DNA from: Sphagnum magellanicum
Lineage: Eukaryota > Streptophyta > Sphagnopsida > Sphagnales > Sphagnaceae
Assembly: GCA_021904315.1 (NCBI GenBank)
Contig: CM038920.1
Location: 17,484,001 to 17,548,000, forward strand
DNA length: 64,000 nucleotides
Direction: 5' to 3'
Position numbers and translations under genes: made by a program. Below, piece after piece: positions 1 through 11,826 of the stretch. Positions within the stretch are counted from its first letter, which is position 1; every line of letters begins with the position of its first letter. The notes below the pieces were generated by a model that saw nothing but the letters and a program-made list of their open reading frames with translations, made no database searches and was not told where the DNA came from.

Positions 1-2108
1 CAGAAACATCAGAATCCTGGCTGGCATGACTGTGCAAAGGGAAAGAAAGGAGTCTAGGCACACAAAGAATCCCACATCGATGAGCTGCAGGCAATTCCCA
101 CAGAGAATGCAGTCATGAAATTGATAAAACCTCATAAGGTGAATCTTCTCAAACAAGACAATGTAACTTCAAAACATAATGTCTACCAGCACAATAGCTG
201 CCTCAGAAGCTCTTTTGGCAAACTCCTTAATTACACAAACAAAATCTCCAGAGGCAGATATGATATTGATGAAAAACAAGTTCAACTATGGTTTTCAAAT
301 AAAGCACCAGTGGGAGGGAAAAAAAACTGCGCACCAACTCACACCTCCATGGCACATGAAACATAGTATTGTAAACACGATCTCGCTTCTGCTCCATGTT
401 AACTGATGAGTGATGCTCAACTGCACTGCCCCTCTGAATTTCCCCCCGTAGGTACATCATAGGTGACAAATCAACCCTTTTTGGATCTGGTCACAAAACA
501 TCACAACACTCCAAATTGAGACACAAACACTAAGCATTAAAGTGACAGGAATCAACCCTAAACTTGGCAAGCACAAAATTAGGGTTCTGAAGTTATTGCT
601 GGCACCAAATGTATGATATTGAAGAGCCATTGGAGGATTACAAAGCTTAGGAGAGTGTGATTATATTGTCCAAAAGTTGGCCTTCACCAGGACAAAAGAT
701 GTGCAATATCTTGCTCTTTTAGCTTTTTCTCTCTGTATTTGCAATGACAGCATATGAAAGTGGCAGGATCTTGCTTACAATCAGAATTAGCAGTCATCAG
801 ACGATCCCAGTCTGTCAAATGTGGAGTTTCAAAGCTCGACAATGTCTGTCGAGCTTGCGGTGGAGTTCTGTACCCAGGAGTTTCAACAGCATCCACACGA
901 CCTAGGTAACTTGGATCAGTCTCCATTTGATGCTTCTTGAAAGACATAACTTTGCTCAAGCTTCCCCTGGCCCCTCCCTCCATTCCATTTTCCTGTACAT
1001 TATTAACGTCAGAATTCTTGTCTAGTACTGAACGCTGCCTCAGTTCTGCAATGGGGCGAGGGGATCTCTGTGCTGCATAGACAGGGTCCCTGATGCTTCC
1101 ATTTGTTGTTGTGTTAGGTTCCAATTGCTTTAGTGGTAAGGGCCAGACCAGAAGCGAATTGGATGAGGCCGTAGAGCCTGCAGTAGTAGTACTCGCAACA
1201 ATAGAACCTAATGGAATTCCTGGAATTCCTTTTGACCCTTGCTCTCCTTTGTCAGTTTGCATTTCCTCTCTCAATACACGATCCCTTGGAGAATCTGATT
1301 GTGCCTCATTGTTGCCCGGAGGCACTACCGCTGAAAATCCTAGCCCTGCTTCCTCACCACCGAAACCTTCGCTGGATGACACGGAATCCTTCTCAGCCTC
1401 TGTTGAAGATGCGTGACTTGAAACCGACAAGCTGGACGTTGTCGTTCCAGACGTGGGGATGCCACCAGACCTTCTGACAGGAAACACGATCGAAACAGAA
1501 CTGAGAGGAACAGATGCAGAGCTTTTCAACATCTCTGTCGAGGGCGCAGACCTCGGCGACAAATCTCCCTGCAGTGTTTGCTCAAACTGTGCGGATGCAG
1601 GGGAGTTGTTCAACAGAAGATTTCCTGCAGCAGCCGCCTGAACTTCTTTCTTCAAAACTCCTACATGATCCAGCTGCATTTGTTTCTCAGACATTTCATT
1701 CTCGGAAGCAACAGGAGCAGCAGGAGATGATGGATCCGTGCTTACAGATTCCACCGAAAGAGGAACGGAGTCCATGTGCAAATCCGCCAGGCCTTGTCCT
1801 CCTCCCTGTATGAGATCTTGCACCGCCGATTCAGTCAAAGGGATAGAGATTCGAGCAGACGGCGGCGCCGCTGCCAGATCTAAGCCGCTCTCCTCAACGA
1901 CGGCCAAATTCTCGTCGTCCACCAGAGCATGATCGATATGGGAATCAGAAAGCGCCTTCCGGCTCTTGCTACGCCGCATCCTCCTCTTCTTCTTTGACTT
2001 TCCGATGATGTCCTTGCTGGCCTCCGACGTCCGCACGTCGCCATCGCCATCGCCATCGCTATCTATGGTGAGAAGCTGGAACGACGCCGACCTTCTATAC
2101 GACGCCAT
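1..2108 (-). CDS. POD1: POD1/TAPT1-family ER membrane protein, 5' part (exons 1-3), continues beyond left edge
   Basis: Three exons join in frame on the minus strand. Exon 1 is 2108-779, donor GTAAGC, phase 1. Exon 2 is 486-335, after a CAG acceptor. Exon 3 runs from 84 to the window edge, after a TGCAG acceptor. The ATG at 2108 is the first in-frame ATG and gives MASYRRSASFQLL, followed by a basic KSKKKRRMRRSKSRK tract, as in plant POD1 proteins. Exon 1 then encodes a long Ser/Pro-rich, low-complexity region ending in TDWDRLM. Exon 2 carries SPMMYLRGEIQRG and RDRVYNTMFHVPWRCEL. Exon 3 opens with LIDVGFFVCLDSFLSL, the first hydrophobic segment of the TAPT1 domain. From family knowledge, Arabidopsis POD1 is an ER protein needed for pollen-tube guidance and embryo patterning, and animal TAPT1 is its homologue. 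The ~440-residue N-terminal exon seems longer than in Arabidopsis. The remaining membrane exons lie outside the window. Confidence 0.9.
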
Positions 2109-2680
2109 TACCGCCAAAACCTCCGGATCCCCAAAATTCTCCAACACAAAATATCCAAATTTCACAACATCCTCTTCAAAACTCAACCAAAAAACACACA
2201 AGTCATGATCCAAGCAACACTCATCAGCCTGCAAAGAACATTATAGTTCACCTTCTCTCACACGTTTTCTTATTTTCCAAGCATCCGATCCAAAAGCGAA
2301 AAACACTTTCGACAGACAGAAACCCCGGGGGAAATGCAAGCAAGAAACCTACACCAAAAAGTGCACCAACTGACACAACGTGCACACATCTAGAGCAGAA
2401 ATCCGATCGAGAAAATGCTGCAAATGAGCAGAAACTAAGGAAATGCAGCAGTAAAGATTGCAAAAAAGGCCAATGCGTGCGAGAGTGTCCACAAGGAAGG
2501 CTCTCGCTGCAACAGCGTGCAGTAGCGAACCACAGCAGCGGGAATCTGGAAATTTCTTCAACCTCTGAGGTGTCCAGAGTATCCAAGCCCATAACCGCAC
2601 GAATTACCCATAACCGCACAAGTAAGAACAACAGCAGCACCAGAGTGAACCGACACACCGACCAGCGCACCATCAAGGAT
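2109..2680 (-). promoter_or_regulatory. probable 5' leader and promoter side of the POD1-like gene
   Basis: The frame of the coding exon stays open upstream to about 2234 but has no further ATG, so the start at 2108 stands. A separate 140-residue hydrophobic reading frame lies at 2248-2673 on the same strand. It has no recognisable domain and is more likely leader sequence or an upstream ORF than a gene. No TATA box or other promoter element could be assigned with confidence. Confidence 0.35.
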
Positions 2681-2689
2681 GGATGATAA

Positions 2690-4540
2690 GTGGTCGGGAA
2701 ACAGTTTTCTGTTGGCTTCCAGTTCGGTGCCTAACCATGTTGGTTACCTCAGTTGCTGTTTTTTTTCCCCTACCAAAGCAAACACACAGCCCTTACCTAC
2801 AAGTATACGCTAACCAGTGTTGGTTGGTCACCCAATTTGAGGGGCTAGAACTGCCAGTTTTGGTTCTAGTTAGTAAAACCCAAACCTTATTTGGGTCTGA
2901 ATTTGGAACTGGTTTTGAATCTGGAACTGAAACTAGATTATTTTCAGAACTGGTCACAGAAAGGGGTTCCCAGTTTTACTTATTTGTGGAACTGGAATTG
3001 GAACTTGAACTGAGATGTTGGGGGAAAAAAAAGAGAATTGAGGGCTAACTGGTGGTTAATTGTCAATTAATTGCCAATTCCATTGTGAATTGCCCAAAAC
3101 CAAACTGGAACTGCATCTGATTTTCTTATTTGAAATCAAATTTTTTTTATAACTGAACCCAAAATCTAATTCCTTGTATCATTTATGTGTGAAACTGGAA
3201 CCAAACCTAAAACCATTCTAATTTATTTTTTAGAATTGAACCAAAGGTTCTTCCTCAAATTAAAGAATCACACAACACTAGTATAAATCAACATTGTGAG
3301 AGTATCTAATTTGCAAGATTAAAACTAGGAGTTCAAGTTTAAGTTCATGTGACCCAAACTTAAATTGACACCCCTTTGTTGAAACCAACACAAGAACCCA
3401 ATCATGGAACTAGTTTTTTGCAAGATTCCAAATTAAAATTGAATTCATGAAATACCACTCTTGAAAACAGAGTCAAAATCTTTAGATAAGATTTTTTTTT
3501 CAATTGATGAATAAACTGAACATTATGCTTTAACAATTCATTTTAATTAGTTATTGAACTTTGTATCTACATAGAGCCCTGTTTTAATTTATTGTAAAAT
3601 TTTGTAATCATACAATCTCTAGCATTCAAGAATGTGTAAAGCACATTGGGTGAAGACAAAGGGAACAACGTTCTCCTCAGCTCGGGAACTCAAGCTCAGC
3701 ATCCCCTATGTTTTTGATTTTCTGGTTTTTTTATAATAATTTTTTTTTTAAATTAGGGAATGAAGGGGAGCTGTTTAGCCAACTCTTCACACAAGCACAC
3801 AACATACATGGAATTGAACCTGAATCAGGCCCAGAGATTCTTGAATTTGAAAAACTGTGTTAAAACCATAATCAAAGGGTTCAAAAATTTGATCTGCACA
3901 AGACTTGCATAAATCATCTTCTTAGAGCATCTCTACCCCAAAACTGTAATCACCTCCTTTATTTTATAATAGAATACCATTTTAATCTTCACTGTCCCCC
4001 ACCCACAAACGTCCCTTTAAAACACTCAAAGACCATTTATGCTTTTACATCTGAACGAGTAATAGTCACTGTCCAAATCCATAGTACCCAAAAAAGCTTT
4101 GGTTAAATTGACCATTGCACCATCAACACCGGAGAGCAGCAGGATCTGCTGCAAGATTTAATGAAAAGGGGTGTTTGCCAGTGTGGGGTGGAGATGCTCT
4201 TACCGAGTAATCACCTATTACCAACCTGTATATGTTATATATACGACCTTCTACTTACATAAAGGGTTAGAAAGGTGAAACCCAATATTAACTCAGGTTG
4301 AGGTTCATCCACAAGAATTGAGTCATAACGGGCATCCAGTGGATGGGTTGCTGGCGGGTGTTCGTTCAATCTGGCCCATAAGGTAGTAGAAAGTCGGTGG
4401 CAAAACAGTGTGTTCATAAGCGCACAAATTAAGAACAACAGAACAACGGCACATGGCCACACCTGGTGCGAAGTCAGTCAGGGCAAAACATGACAGCGTC
4501 GACGGCAAAAGTAGGCTACCTACCATCAAAGTTGACTCTA
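2690..4540. other. gene-free spacer, part built of degenerate GGAACTG-type repeats
   Basis: From about 2,840 to 3,240 the sequence keeps returning to variants of GGAACTG, TGGAACT and GAACTGG, a degenerate simple repeat. The rest is AT-rich with T- and A-runs. No coding sequence was recognised. Confidence 0.4.
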
Positions 4541-4840
4541 GAGTTCATGTCTTATTACATGACACGCAATAGTAATACAGTGATCCATGAAGTCGCCCTG
4601 TCTTTGGTCCCCTAGTTCGTGTCTTATTACATGGCACGCATTAGTAATCCAGTTACCTATGAAGTCACCCTGTGTTTGGTCCCCTAGTTCGTGTCTTATT
4701 ACGTGGCACGCATTAGCAATAGAGTATCTACGAAGTCATCGTGTCTTTGGTCCCCTAGTTCGTGTCTTATTACATGGCATGCATTAGTAATAGAGTTATC
4801 TATGAACTCACCGTGCCTTTGGTCCCCTAGTTTGACCCTC
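4540..4840. repeat. tandem array of a 71-72 bp unit, about four copies
   Basis: The core TTTGGTCCCCTAGTTCGTG recurs at about 4602, 4674 and 4745, and a diverged copy begins near 4816, giving periods of 72, 71 and 72 bases. Each unit also carries TCTTATTACATGGCACGC-like sequence. A partial unit (TCATGTCTTATTACATGAC) precedes the first full copy. Short open frames across it are by-products of the repeat. Confidence 0.85.
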
Positions 4841-5170
4841 TAATCCCTGTTTCATTTCCAGTTCGACTGTACCTGCAAAGTGACTGAGCGTAATTGGGTA
4901 CCATTTGTGAAGCTGAGTATCAATTCAGAAGATTTGCAAGATCTTTATCATTATTAATAGAGTTATCTGTAAAGTCACCCTGTCTTTGGGTCCCTAGTTT
5001 GACCCTCCAATCCTTGTTTCGTCCCCAGTTTGACTGTACTTGTAAAGTGAGTGGAGCATAGTTGGGTAGCATTTCATGGAGCTGGGTATCAATTCAAATG
5101 ATTTGCAAGATCTTTAATGAGCAAAATTGAGTACTGTAAGCTGGGTATCAGTTCAGAAAACTTTGCAAGA
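4815..5170. repeat. two diverged direct copies of a ~170 bp unit
   Basis: The stretch from about 4,815 (CCCTAGTTTGACCCTC, GTTCGACTGTACCTG, GGTACCATTTGTG, GATTTGCAAGATCTTT) is repeated from about 4,980 with modest divergence, and a third partial tail follows near 5,135 (GCTGGGTATCAGTTCAGAA). The unit shares its first bases with the preceding 72-bp array, so the two arrays grew from overlapping sequence. Confidence 0.75.
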
Positions 5171-5680
5171 TTTTAACTCGACAGACCTTGATTCAACGAA
5201 GAATATGAGCCACAGTCCATAGTGAAGGTGCAAGTAAAGCAGATCCAAAACTAGAGGTGAAAATTCATTGAGAACCAATTTAGGTGAGAAAACTAATTTG
5301 GTCCCCTATTTTTTGAATGTATATCGTTTTCATCTTGACTTCTCATTCTGTCCCTAGTTTTGAAAAAGACTGGGGCCCAATAGCCCTAGTTTTGGGGTAG
5401 TTCACAGTTGGCTCTAAGGTTACACAAAATCTCAGCACTAGTGACAATTATTAACAGTGATATCAGGTTTCATCATACTTCACTTCAAATCACAATGGAT
5501 CTTACTTATGTGGCAGCACACCAAGTGGACATTATTAGCTCACAAGTTATATCACGTATCTTGCTGCCTTCTGGTAATTACGTACACTTCTTATCCCTGA
5601 GAGGCTAATTTGTATAGAGTTGATGGATGGTGGACTATCAAAGGTATGCTCAGGTCTCCCACTCTGTCCAATAACCAGTC

Positions 5681-5750
5681 GAGGGTGGTAGTTACCGGAA
5701 TAGTCTTGGTGTTAGCGCACCTTGATTATTCCCAATGACTAGCACCCTCT
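5681..5750. repeat. quasi-palindromic hairpin, ~30-base arms
   Basis: The arm beginning GAGGGTGGTAGTTACCGG is matched, with several mismatches, by the reverse complement of the arm ending CAATGACTAGCACCCTC. A loop of roughly 8-10 bases separates them. It lies just upstream of the larger fold-back element at 5,775-5,962. Confidence 0.7.
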
Positions 5751-5774
5751 CATCGGTTACCAAGTCCAATGTAC

Positions 5775-5962
5775 CCTAGTACCTTGACAGCTTCAACACT
5801 AATTATATTATTTTCAGAAATGTTGAAACTTTCAAAACATTTTTTTTAAAACAAAAAACTGTAAAAGAAATTTGAGAATCTTTAATTATATTCTTTTTTG
5901 ACATGAAATTTCCAAAATGCTTTTTTTTTTTTTTTTTTTGACAAACATGAGTTGAAGTTGCC
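5775..5962. mobile_element. fold-back (hairpin-ended) non-autonomous element, copy 1
   Basis: Inverted ends CAGCTTCAACACT (about 5,788-5,800) and AGTTGAAGTTG (about 5,950-5,960) flank an AT-rich interior ending in a long T-run and GACAAACATGAG. A second copy with the same ends and the same TTTTT...ACAAACATG tail lies at 30,018-30,232, which supports a dispersed element rather than a chance palindrome. Confidence 0.65.
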
Positions 5963-6310
5963 TTCGCACTCTAGCATCTTATATCTGCCAAGAATGATGC
6001 TTGTGCGAAAGACAAATTATTAGGAAGTAGTAAAGTTAACATAGGCTGCATTATAATTCAGCTCAAATTTTATGGTGCCACCACATGGCTTGCCAAGAAT
6101 TACTAGGTAACTAAATATTACTGTAAGGAATGACCAGTGATTTCTTTTTCAATTTTCTGATGTTGAGTCATTGGCTAGCATTCCAGAAGGGAACATCACA
6201 TTAAATGGCAACAGGTTTTTAGAACCTGTTTAAATAGTCTAAAAGCATGTGCTACTAAACTAAAAGTAGAGCCCAAATGTGGTCAAAAAAATTCGAATAT
6301 TTGTTTTTCA

Positions 6311-6342
<32 letters not shown>

Positions 6343-6955
6343 CAACAAACTTTTCACATTTCAATGAATTATTGTTTTAAAAAAACGTTGACAACCATGC
6401 CTAGCAATGTTATGCAACCATGATGCTCTTAGCTTAACACTTCAGACTTGCTATTTTAGCATTCTATTTGGTCCATGCTACCTTCAACATTGATAACTTA
6501 ACTTAGCACCACTTTACACTATTCAAAATTGTCCTAATCATTTGTGACATCAAAATGTCATTTCACATTTTGTCCTTCCACCCACTGATGTTCAAGCTCA
6601 TGCTTTATACAAGTACAACTAGGTCATGAGCTCTGAACAATGAACCATGAGTTGCAAGGTAAACATAGGTTCATGGATTGTAACAATGTCATCTATATGC
6701 ATCCATTACATTCATTTGTATCCAGATATTACACTCATCCATAATCAAATTATCCATCATCATTTGACCACATACATGTGCATGATCGTATTCATAATAT
6801 GAAAAAACAAAATATACAAATGAATTTGATGCTTTTGAAATCAAATCCTTTGCCAACTATAAGTTATATTGATGAGAAATAAAACAAAAGTTATAACAAG
6901 AAATGTATACAAATGATTTCTTATAAAGTGGTCTAGTCAAAATATATATATTTGT
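5963..6955. other. gene-free AT-rich spacer with a TA microsatellite
   Basis: A run of TA dinucleotides lies at about 6,315-6,340. The rest is AT-rich single-copy-looking sequence without a recognisable gene. Confidence 0.4.
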
Positions 6956-6959
6956 GAAA

Positions 6960-8126
6960 TGCTAAGTAATGAACTCAAATTCTATCTTTCTACAATAAAT
7001 GGTGACCTCATTCCAACCGAATGTTGGTTGGTGGATGAAGAAATTCTTTGTATCACAGTTCATTATTTTGGCATAAATGAAATACAAGTGTTTGCATGGG
7101 ACATATTTTCCTTCTTTTCCAATAGAAGAGGCCAACATTGATATGAAATCAGTGCAAGTACAAGCAAGATAACATACCACTATGACTTCATAAAAATTAT
7201 TGTGTAACATGGAATTAATAGTTGAAACAATGTACACACATTTAATCCCAAGTGGAGGTACCTCAATGTGATGAAAAACTAATGCATTCATCAAATTAGT
7301 CATATCCCATTTGCAATCATGAAATTCACCTCTAATTGATTCCATTAATCAAATTTCCCATCATGTTTTGAAAGGACCTGGCTTGCACTAGGTGGAACTT
7401 CTTAGTGTTGATTGTCACCTTCAACAAATTATGGCATGCATTTGAAAAAATCTTTCAATGGGAGTGAACAACATCTTGGTAAACAAAAACCTATTTTGTC
7501 AAGACTCAAAGTATCATTAGGTGTGAGACTTGTGCTTGACATCCTTGGCCATACAATGGACAAAGATGGATGTTCAAGGACAAATGTTTGAATTGCACCT
7601 TTGACACATCTATTGATGTCATTTGCACAAAATCAAAACTTATGATTTTTCATACTCTTGTTTTATGAAATCATGTGCAATTTGTTTGTTCTATTGAGAA
7701 GGCCTTTCTATAACTACATATTCATGGCTCCCAAGGTGGATGAAAATTTATGTCATGGTTTTTTATTGATGCAAGACATAATACATTATCATTTAACACC
7801 TTGCAATGCACTATGGTGGAAACTTGCAATGTCTACACAATAAGGTAGTATCATTTTGAAATTCCTTTCCTCCTTCTAGAGAGTTTTTTTGTAACTCCTT
7901 CCCAATTAGTTTCATTGTAAACATCATTCTTTACATAGTAAACAAATTGTAAATTTTGACAAGAAACATGACCAACATAAGAGGAACATTTGAATTTCAA
8001 ACCATCATTGTTCTTGATGTTAGTAGTTTTTGTCTTACACCAAAGGTGACCACCATCTTTCTTGTCCATGCCTTGCATTAAACCTACTAAACCACAAGAA
8101 TATTTCACTAGTGGCAACTCAAACAT
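6960..8126 (-). pseudogene. remnant of a SWIM zinc-finger, Mutator/FAR1-like transposase protein
   Basis: Two minus-strand blocks lie in the order expected for one protein. The upstream block (8126-7851) encodes GHLWCKTKTTNIKNN and a Cys-bearing segment ending near YNETNWEG, like the N-terminal Cys region of SWIM-type transposase proteins. The downstream block (7345-6962) has a SWIM finger, CTC followed by PCKH (Cx1C...CxH), then FIHQPTFGWNEV, a tail commonly seen after that finger. The ~500 bases between them have no long open frame and are too short for a full central transposase domain, so this is a decayed, internally deleted copy. The exact superfamily is inferred from the SWIM finger. 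Confidence 0.6.
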
Positions 8127-8129
8127 AAT

Positions 8130-9585
8130 TCTCCATCAAACTTGGGAAGTAGATACTACACAATCTTCTTGGAAATGGCATCATAATATAGATGCTATAA
8201 TTCACTCCTAAAAACATCTACAAATGTCAATCATTTTAAACACGTAATTTGATGTTTGAAATTTTTTTAACATCAACATCCAAACATAAGAGACTTTGGT
8301 ATGACAATGATTACAACACAATTGGATTTGGAACCTCCTATACATCATCATTTGAAGAATCATTCAACTCAAGGATCAATGGTTCTACTTTAACATTACC
8401 AAATATTGACACCTCCAATTGAAGCAAAGATTTGTTCCTTTTTTTCTCCAATTACTTGACACATTCTTATTGGTGAAAGGTCCCATTCTCTTTTAGAAGC
8501 ACTTTCAAAATTCTTTTACAAGATGGCTTGTTCTATTTCTCCCATAGAATTCAATACCACTTTTTCTAACAAAATGGAATTACTCATAAGTTTGAACTTA
8601 GTTGAAAGGGTATGTCATGAATAACAACCTTCACATCTTTCAAAGATATAACCAAGAGAACTACCCCATTTTCAAGGAAAATTCCAACCTCCATTGAATT
8701 TACCATTGTGTTTAGTGGAAAGATTAAAACATAAAAAAAGACCAACCCACACACTGAAATCAATCATGCATAAACTATTTTGCACACATAAAACAAATGT
8801 GCAAATTGTTCAACACTTTCATTCTCAAACAAATGAAGGCTAAAATGTGATAAAGTAATGGACACATGTGGACAATATGTTTATATAGATGAGGAAAATA
8901 AGATGTTAACTATTGAAAGCATTAATTATTTTGTGATTTAATATATTATAGATCTTTAAAATGGTTTTTGAAATGATAGGGTTGGTGTCAATGAATGGAT
9001 ATATAATTATGAATCTTGGAACAAGTTGAACATCAAAAAATTTGAAGTTTGTTAAGATCATGGTCATAACTATTTGTTGATTTGCAACCTTTTTTTTTGG
9101 GATTATAAAATGATGTTTTGAACAAATTATGTCAAAAAGTAATGGGGAAAATTATTAAATTTTATGTTAAACAATAATAATTTGCTAAAAGGATGGTCAC
9201 AATTTTTTGCAACATAAATATATTAATGAATGGAAAGATATTATATTGATAAGGCATAATGCCCATAAATATACACATAATTATTTCGTCAACTTAGCTA
9301 GATTTTCTCATTGATGCTCACATAAACATGGAGTGTTCAAAAGTGAAATTGGAAATAATCACATTTCCAAGAAATCTTTTCAATTTGGAATATATAAAAA
9401 CTTCAATTTTTGGTTCCAAAAGGTTTAAGCATGGTCACAATTAGTACTTTAATTAAACATGAGATTTAAATTTTTGATTTTTCCCCCAAAATTAATATTG
9501 AAGGAAAAATGAATTAATATTTGAGTTAATTTTTTTGTGAGAAAAAGAAATGAATTGGTTGAATGTTATATATATATAAACAAAT
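8130..9585. other. gene-free AT-rich spacer
   Basis: No recognisable coding sequence, tandem array or inverted ends were found. The upstream part (to about 8,750) may be further decayed sequence of the SWIM element, but no motif supports this. Confidence 0.35.
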
Positions 9586-9589
9586 CAAG

Positions 9590-10215
9590 GACATAAATTA
9601 TAAAAGTTATGGCCATGAACCTTTGGGATTTGAAAGAAGAGTTGCCATACAATGAGAAAGGAAAAGGACAAATTTATTTTCATATAAGAAAAGATTAAGT
9701 AAAGAGGGGGAAAAAAAAACCAACTATATACAGTAAAAGTTGATGGATCCTTAGGATTTATAAAAAGGAATTGGTATACAAAGAAGGGGAAATAAATGGA
9801 TTTGAAAATAAAAAGATTGTGGCCATTAATTTCATAAGACAAAGATTGAATGAAAAAAGAAACGTAAAAATGGTTATATAAAGTAAGAGTTCATGGACCC
9901 TTGGGATTTGTAAAAGGAGTTGGCATACAAAGAGGGGGAAATAAAACAAATCTAAAAGCATGGGACTTTGGTTTTTAATTTAAAATAAGAAAAAGATTAA
10001 ATAAAAATGGGACGACCATATAAAGTAGGACTTGATGGATTTTTGGGATTTGAAAATATGTTGCCATACAATGATAGGGGCAAAACATAATTTACATTGA
10101 ACCACTTTTGCTTTTATTTCAAACATAAAATTTTGACAAATCAAAAAAGGAAAGAAATCCTAACTTTAAAATATGGGCATGGACCATGAGGAGTTGTCAT
10201 GCAATGAGGGAATTT
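9590..10215. repeat. tandem array of a diverged ~140-150 bp unit, about five copies
   Basis: The phrase TTGGGATTTG...GTTGCCATACAATGA...GGGG recurs with its CATACA core near 9,636, 9,775, 9,925, 10,064 and, weakly, 10,200, so spacings are about 136-150 bases. Each unit also has a GTTGATGGATCC-like stretch and an AAAGATTAAATAAA-like stretch. Open frames across the array on the minus strand reflect the repeat and are not genes. Confidence 0.8.
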
Positions 10216-11826
10216 TTTATTAAAAAATCAGATTTTATATTTGGCCAATTTTACCTTTTAAAAGGCCTTTGCCTTAGGCTTTGCCTTTGCCCCCCTTTCC
10301 ACCCATTGCTAGAGGATCAACTTGCTTCCATATGAAGTTGAATTCACAGCCTTTGGGGGGAGAAAGGAAGGATCTAACCACAAAGCCTTATTATCACAAG
10401 TATGTAGACTTTAACATTTTTTACTCTTGTTTTATATTCTTATTCCATTCCACCTTCTTTCCCACCATTCTATCCCCTTCTTTGTTCTTGCTTCAAATTC
10501 TATCACAAATTGCATTTTAGGAGCATATTTCATAGTTTCATTTTTATGTAATCCAAACCTATTGAGTTTTTCACTTTGATTATGCAAATTGACATAATTG
10601 CATCATTGACATGTTGCAAATTAACATAGTTAATATGAAGAAGAAGTCTTATGTTGGTTACCATCCATGTTTTCAAATGTTCAATGTTTTGTCAGAAAAC
10701 ACTCGTGGCAACATTCATGATGTGACAATTAAGAAATTGGAGTCTTAGAACTCTAATTAGATACTTGCTAATGAAAAATTTAAAGTTTTTTTAACATGAC
10801 ATTAGCATTTTCAAATTTTTAAAAAAAATTGTTTCATGTGTGGGATGGTAATTATTGACTTCAAATTTGATTACCATACATCAATGAAGTGCATCTTGAT
10901 GATGAAAGTTGGCATGTGTTTTACAACATGGGTTCTTAATGTTGAAACAAGGAATTAAGGGCACCTAAAGACATTCATGGATAATGTCAACATGTAAGTT
11001 TTTTCTAATTCTTTTACTATCACTATACACCCATTTGAGATTTTTTTGTTACCATTTTTTCTACAATTAGATTTGTGTTTACTAATGACAGGTCAAATGA
11101 AAAGGTCCATATAACCCAAAAGTTTGTTCACACAATCTTTAAAGTTAACATGATCAAGATGATAGATTTCAAGGAGTTCAAGGACATGTTGAAAAATAAA
11201 CAATATTTGGATTGAATGAACAAGGAAAAAAGGTGTACTTGGTATTCCTTGACACAACTTGCCTTTGTTGAAATCATATTCAAGGTAAAATGTTCACATA
11301 CAAAGTGTTTTCCCATGTTAATTCACAATTGTTCAAATGATCTTAAATATTCATCTCACTTATTTTTGACATGTAGCATGAAATTGTGGAACCCAAACAT
11401 GATGCGACAAAACTATATAAGCTTGAAAACCCAAATAATTTTATTACAATCAGGTTCGAACAAGCAATGATTAAAAGTGTTTCAAAGGTAACGTAAGCTT
11501 TGCAACATAAGCTTATATGAAGTTGTTTATTGTAAATCTATAATTGGGACCCAAATTCCTTGAACAAATCAAAATTCATTAATCCAAGACTTTTGATCCA
11601 ATAATGACACAATATTGGTTGTATAATGTTACCATTTCAAAAGTTTATGACAAAAAGAAATGTAAATGGGTCAAGATTTGGAATGGTAACAAGATGATGA
11701 AAGAGGAAAATCATTTCCCTTGAGGCCCGTTCAAAGGCAATGGTGTGTTGGACCTTTGGTGCAATAAAAGAACTTGGTGGAATAATGTATCTAATTAAAA
11801 TTTTAATATTTACATGGGTTTTCCCA
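10216..11826. other. gene-free spacer
   Basis: It is AT-rich with only short open frames. The one at 11,216-11,470 (+) has a protein-like composition (KCSHTKCFPMLIHNCSNDL) and could be a transposase scrap, but I cannot name a family. Confidence 0.3.

Noticed and set aside
2248-2673. 140-residue hydrophobic open frame upstream of the POD1-like gene on the same strand
   Set aside because: No domain, Cys/Leu/Phe-rich composition as expected from translated leader or promoter DNA. At most an upstream ORF.
4587-4787. Repetitive open frame over the 72-bp array
   Set aside because: By-product of a tandem repeat whose period is a multiple of three.
9585-9961. Two hydrophobic minus-strand frames
   Set aside because: Translations of the AT-rich ~145-bp array, Phe/Leu-rich only because of T-rich DNA.
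10281-10520. 79-residue Pro/Phe-rich plus-strand frame
   Set aside because: No domain and composition set by pyrimidine-rich DNA.
11216-11470. 84-residue plus-strand frame with Cys/His residues
   Set aside because: Looks faintly protein-like but no family recognised and no flanking coding support.
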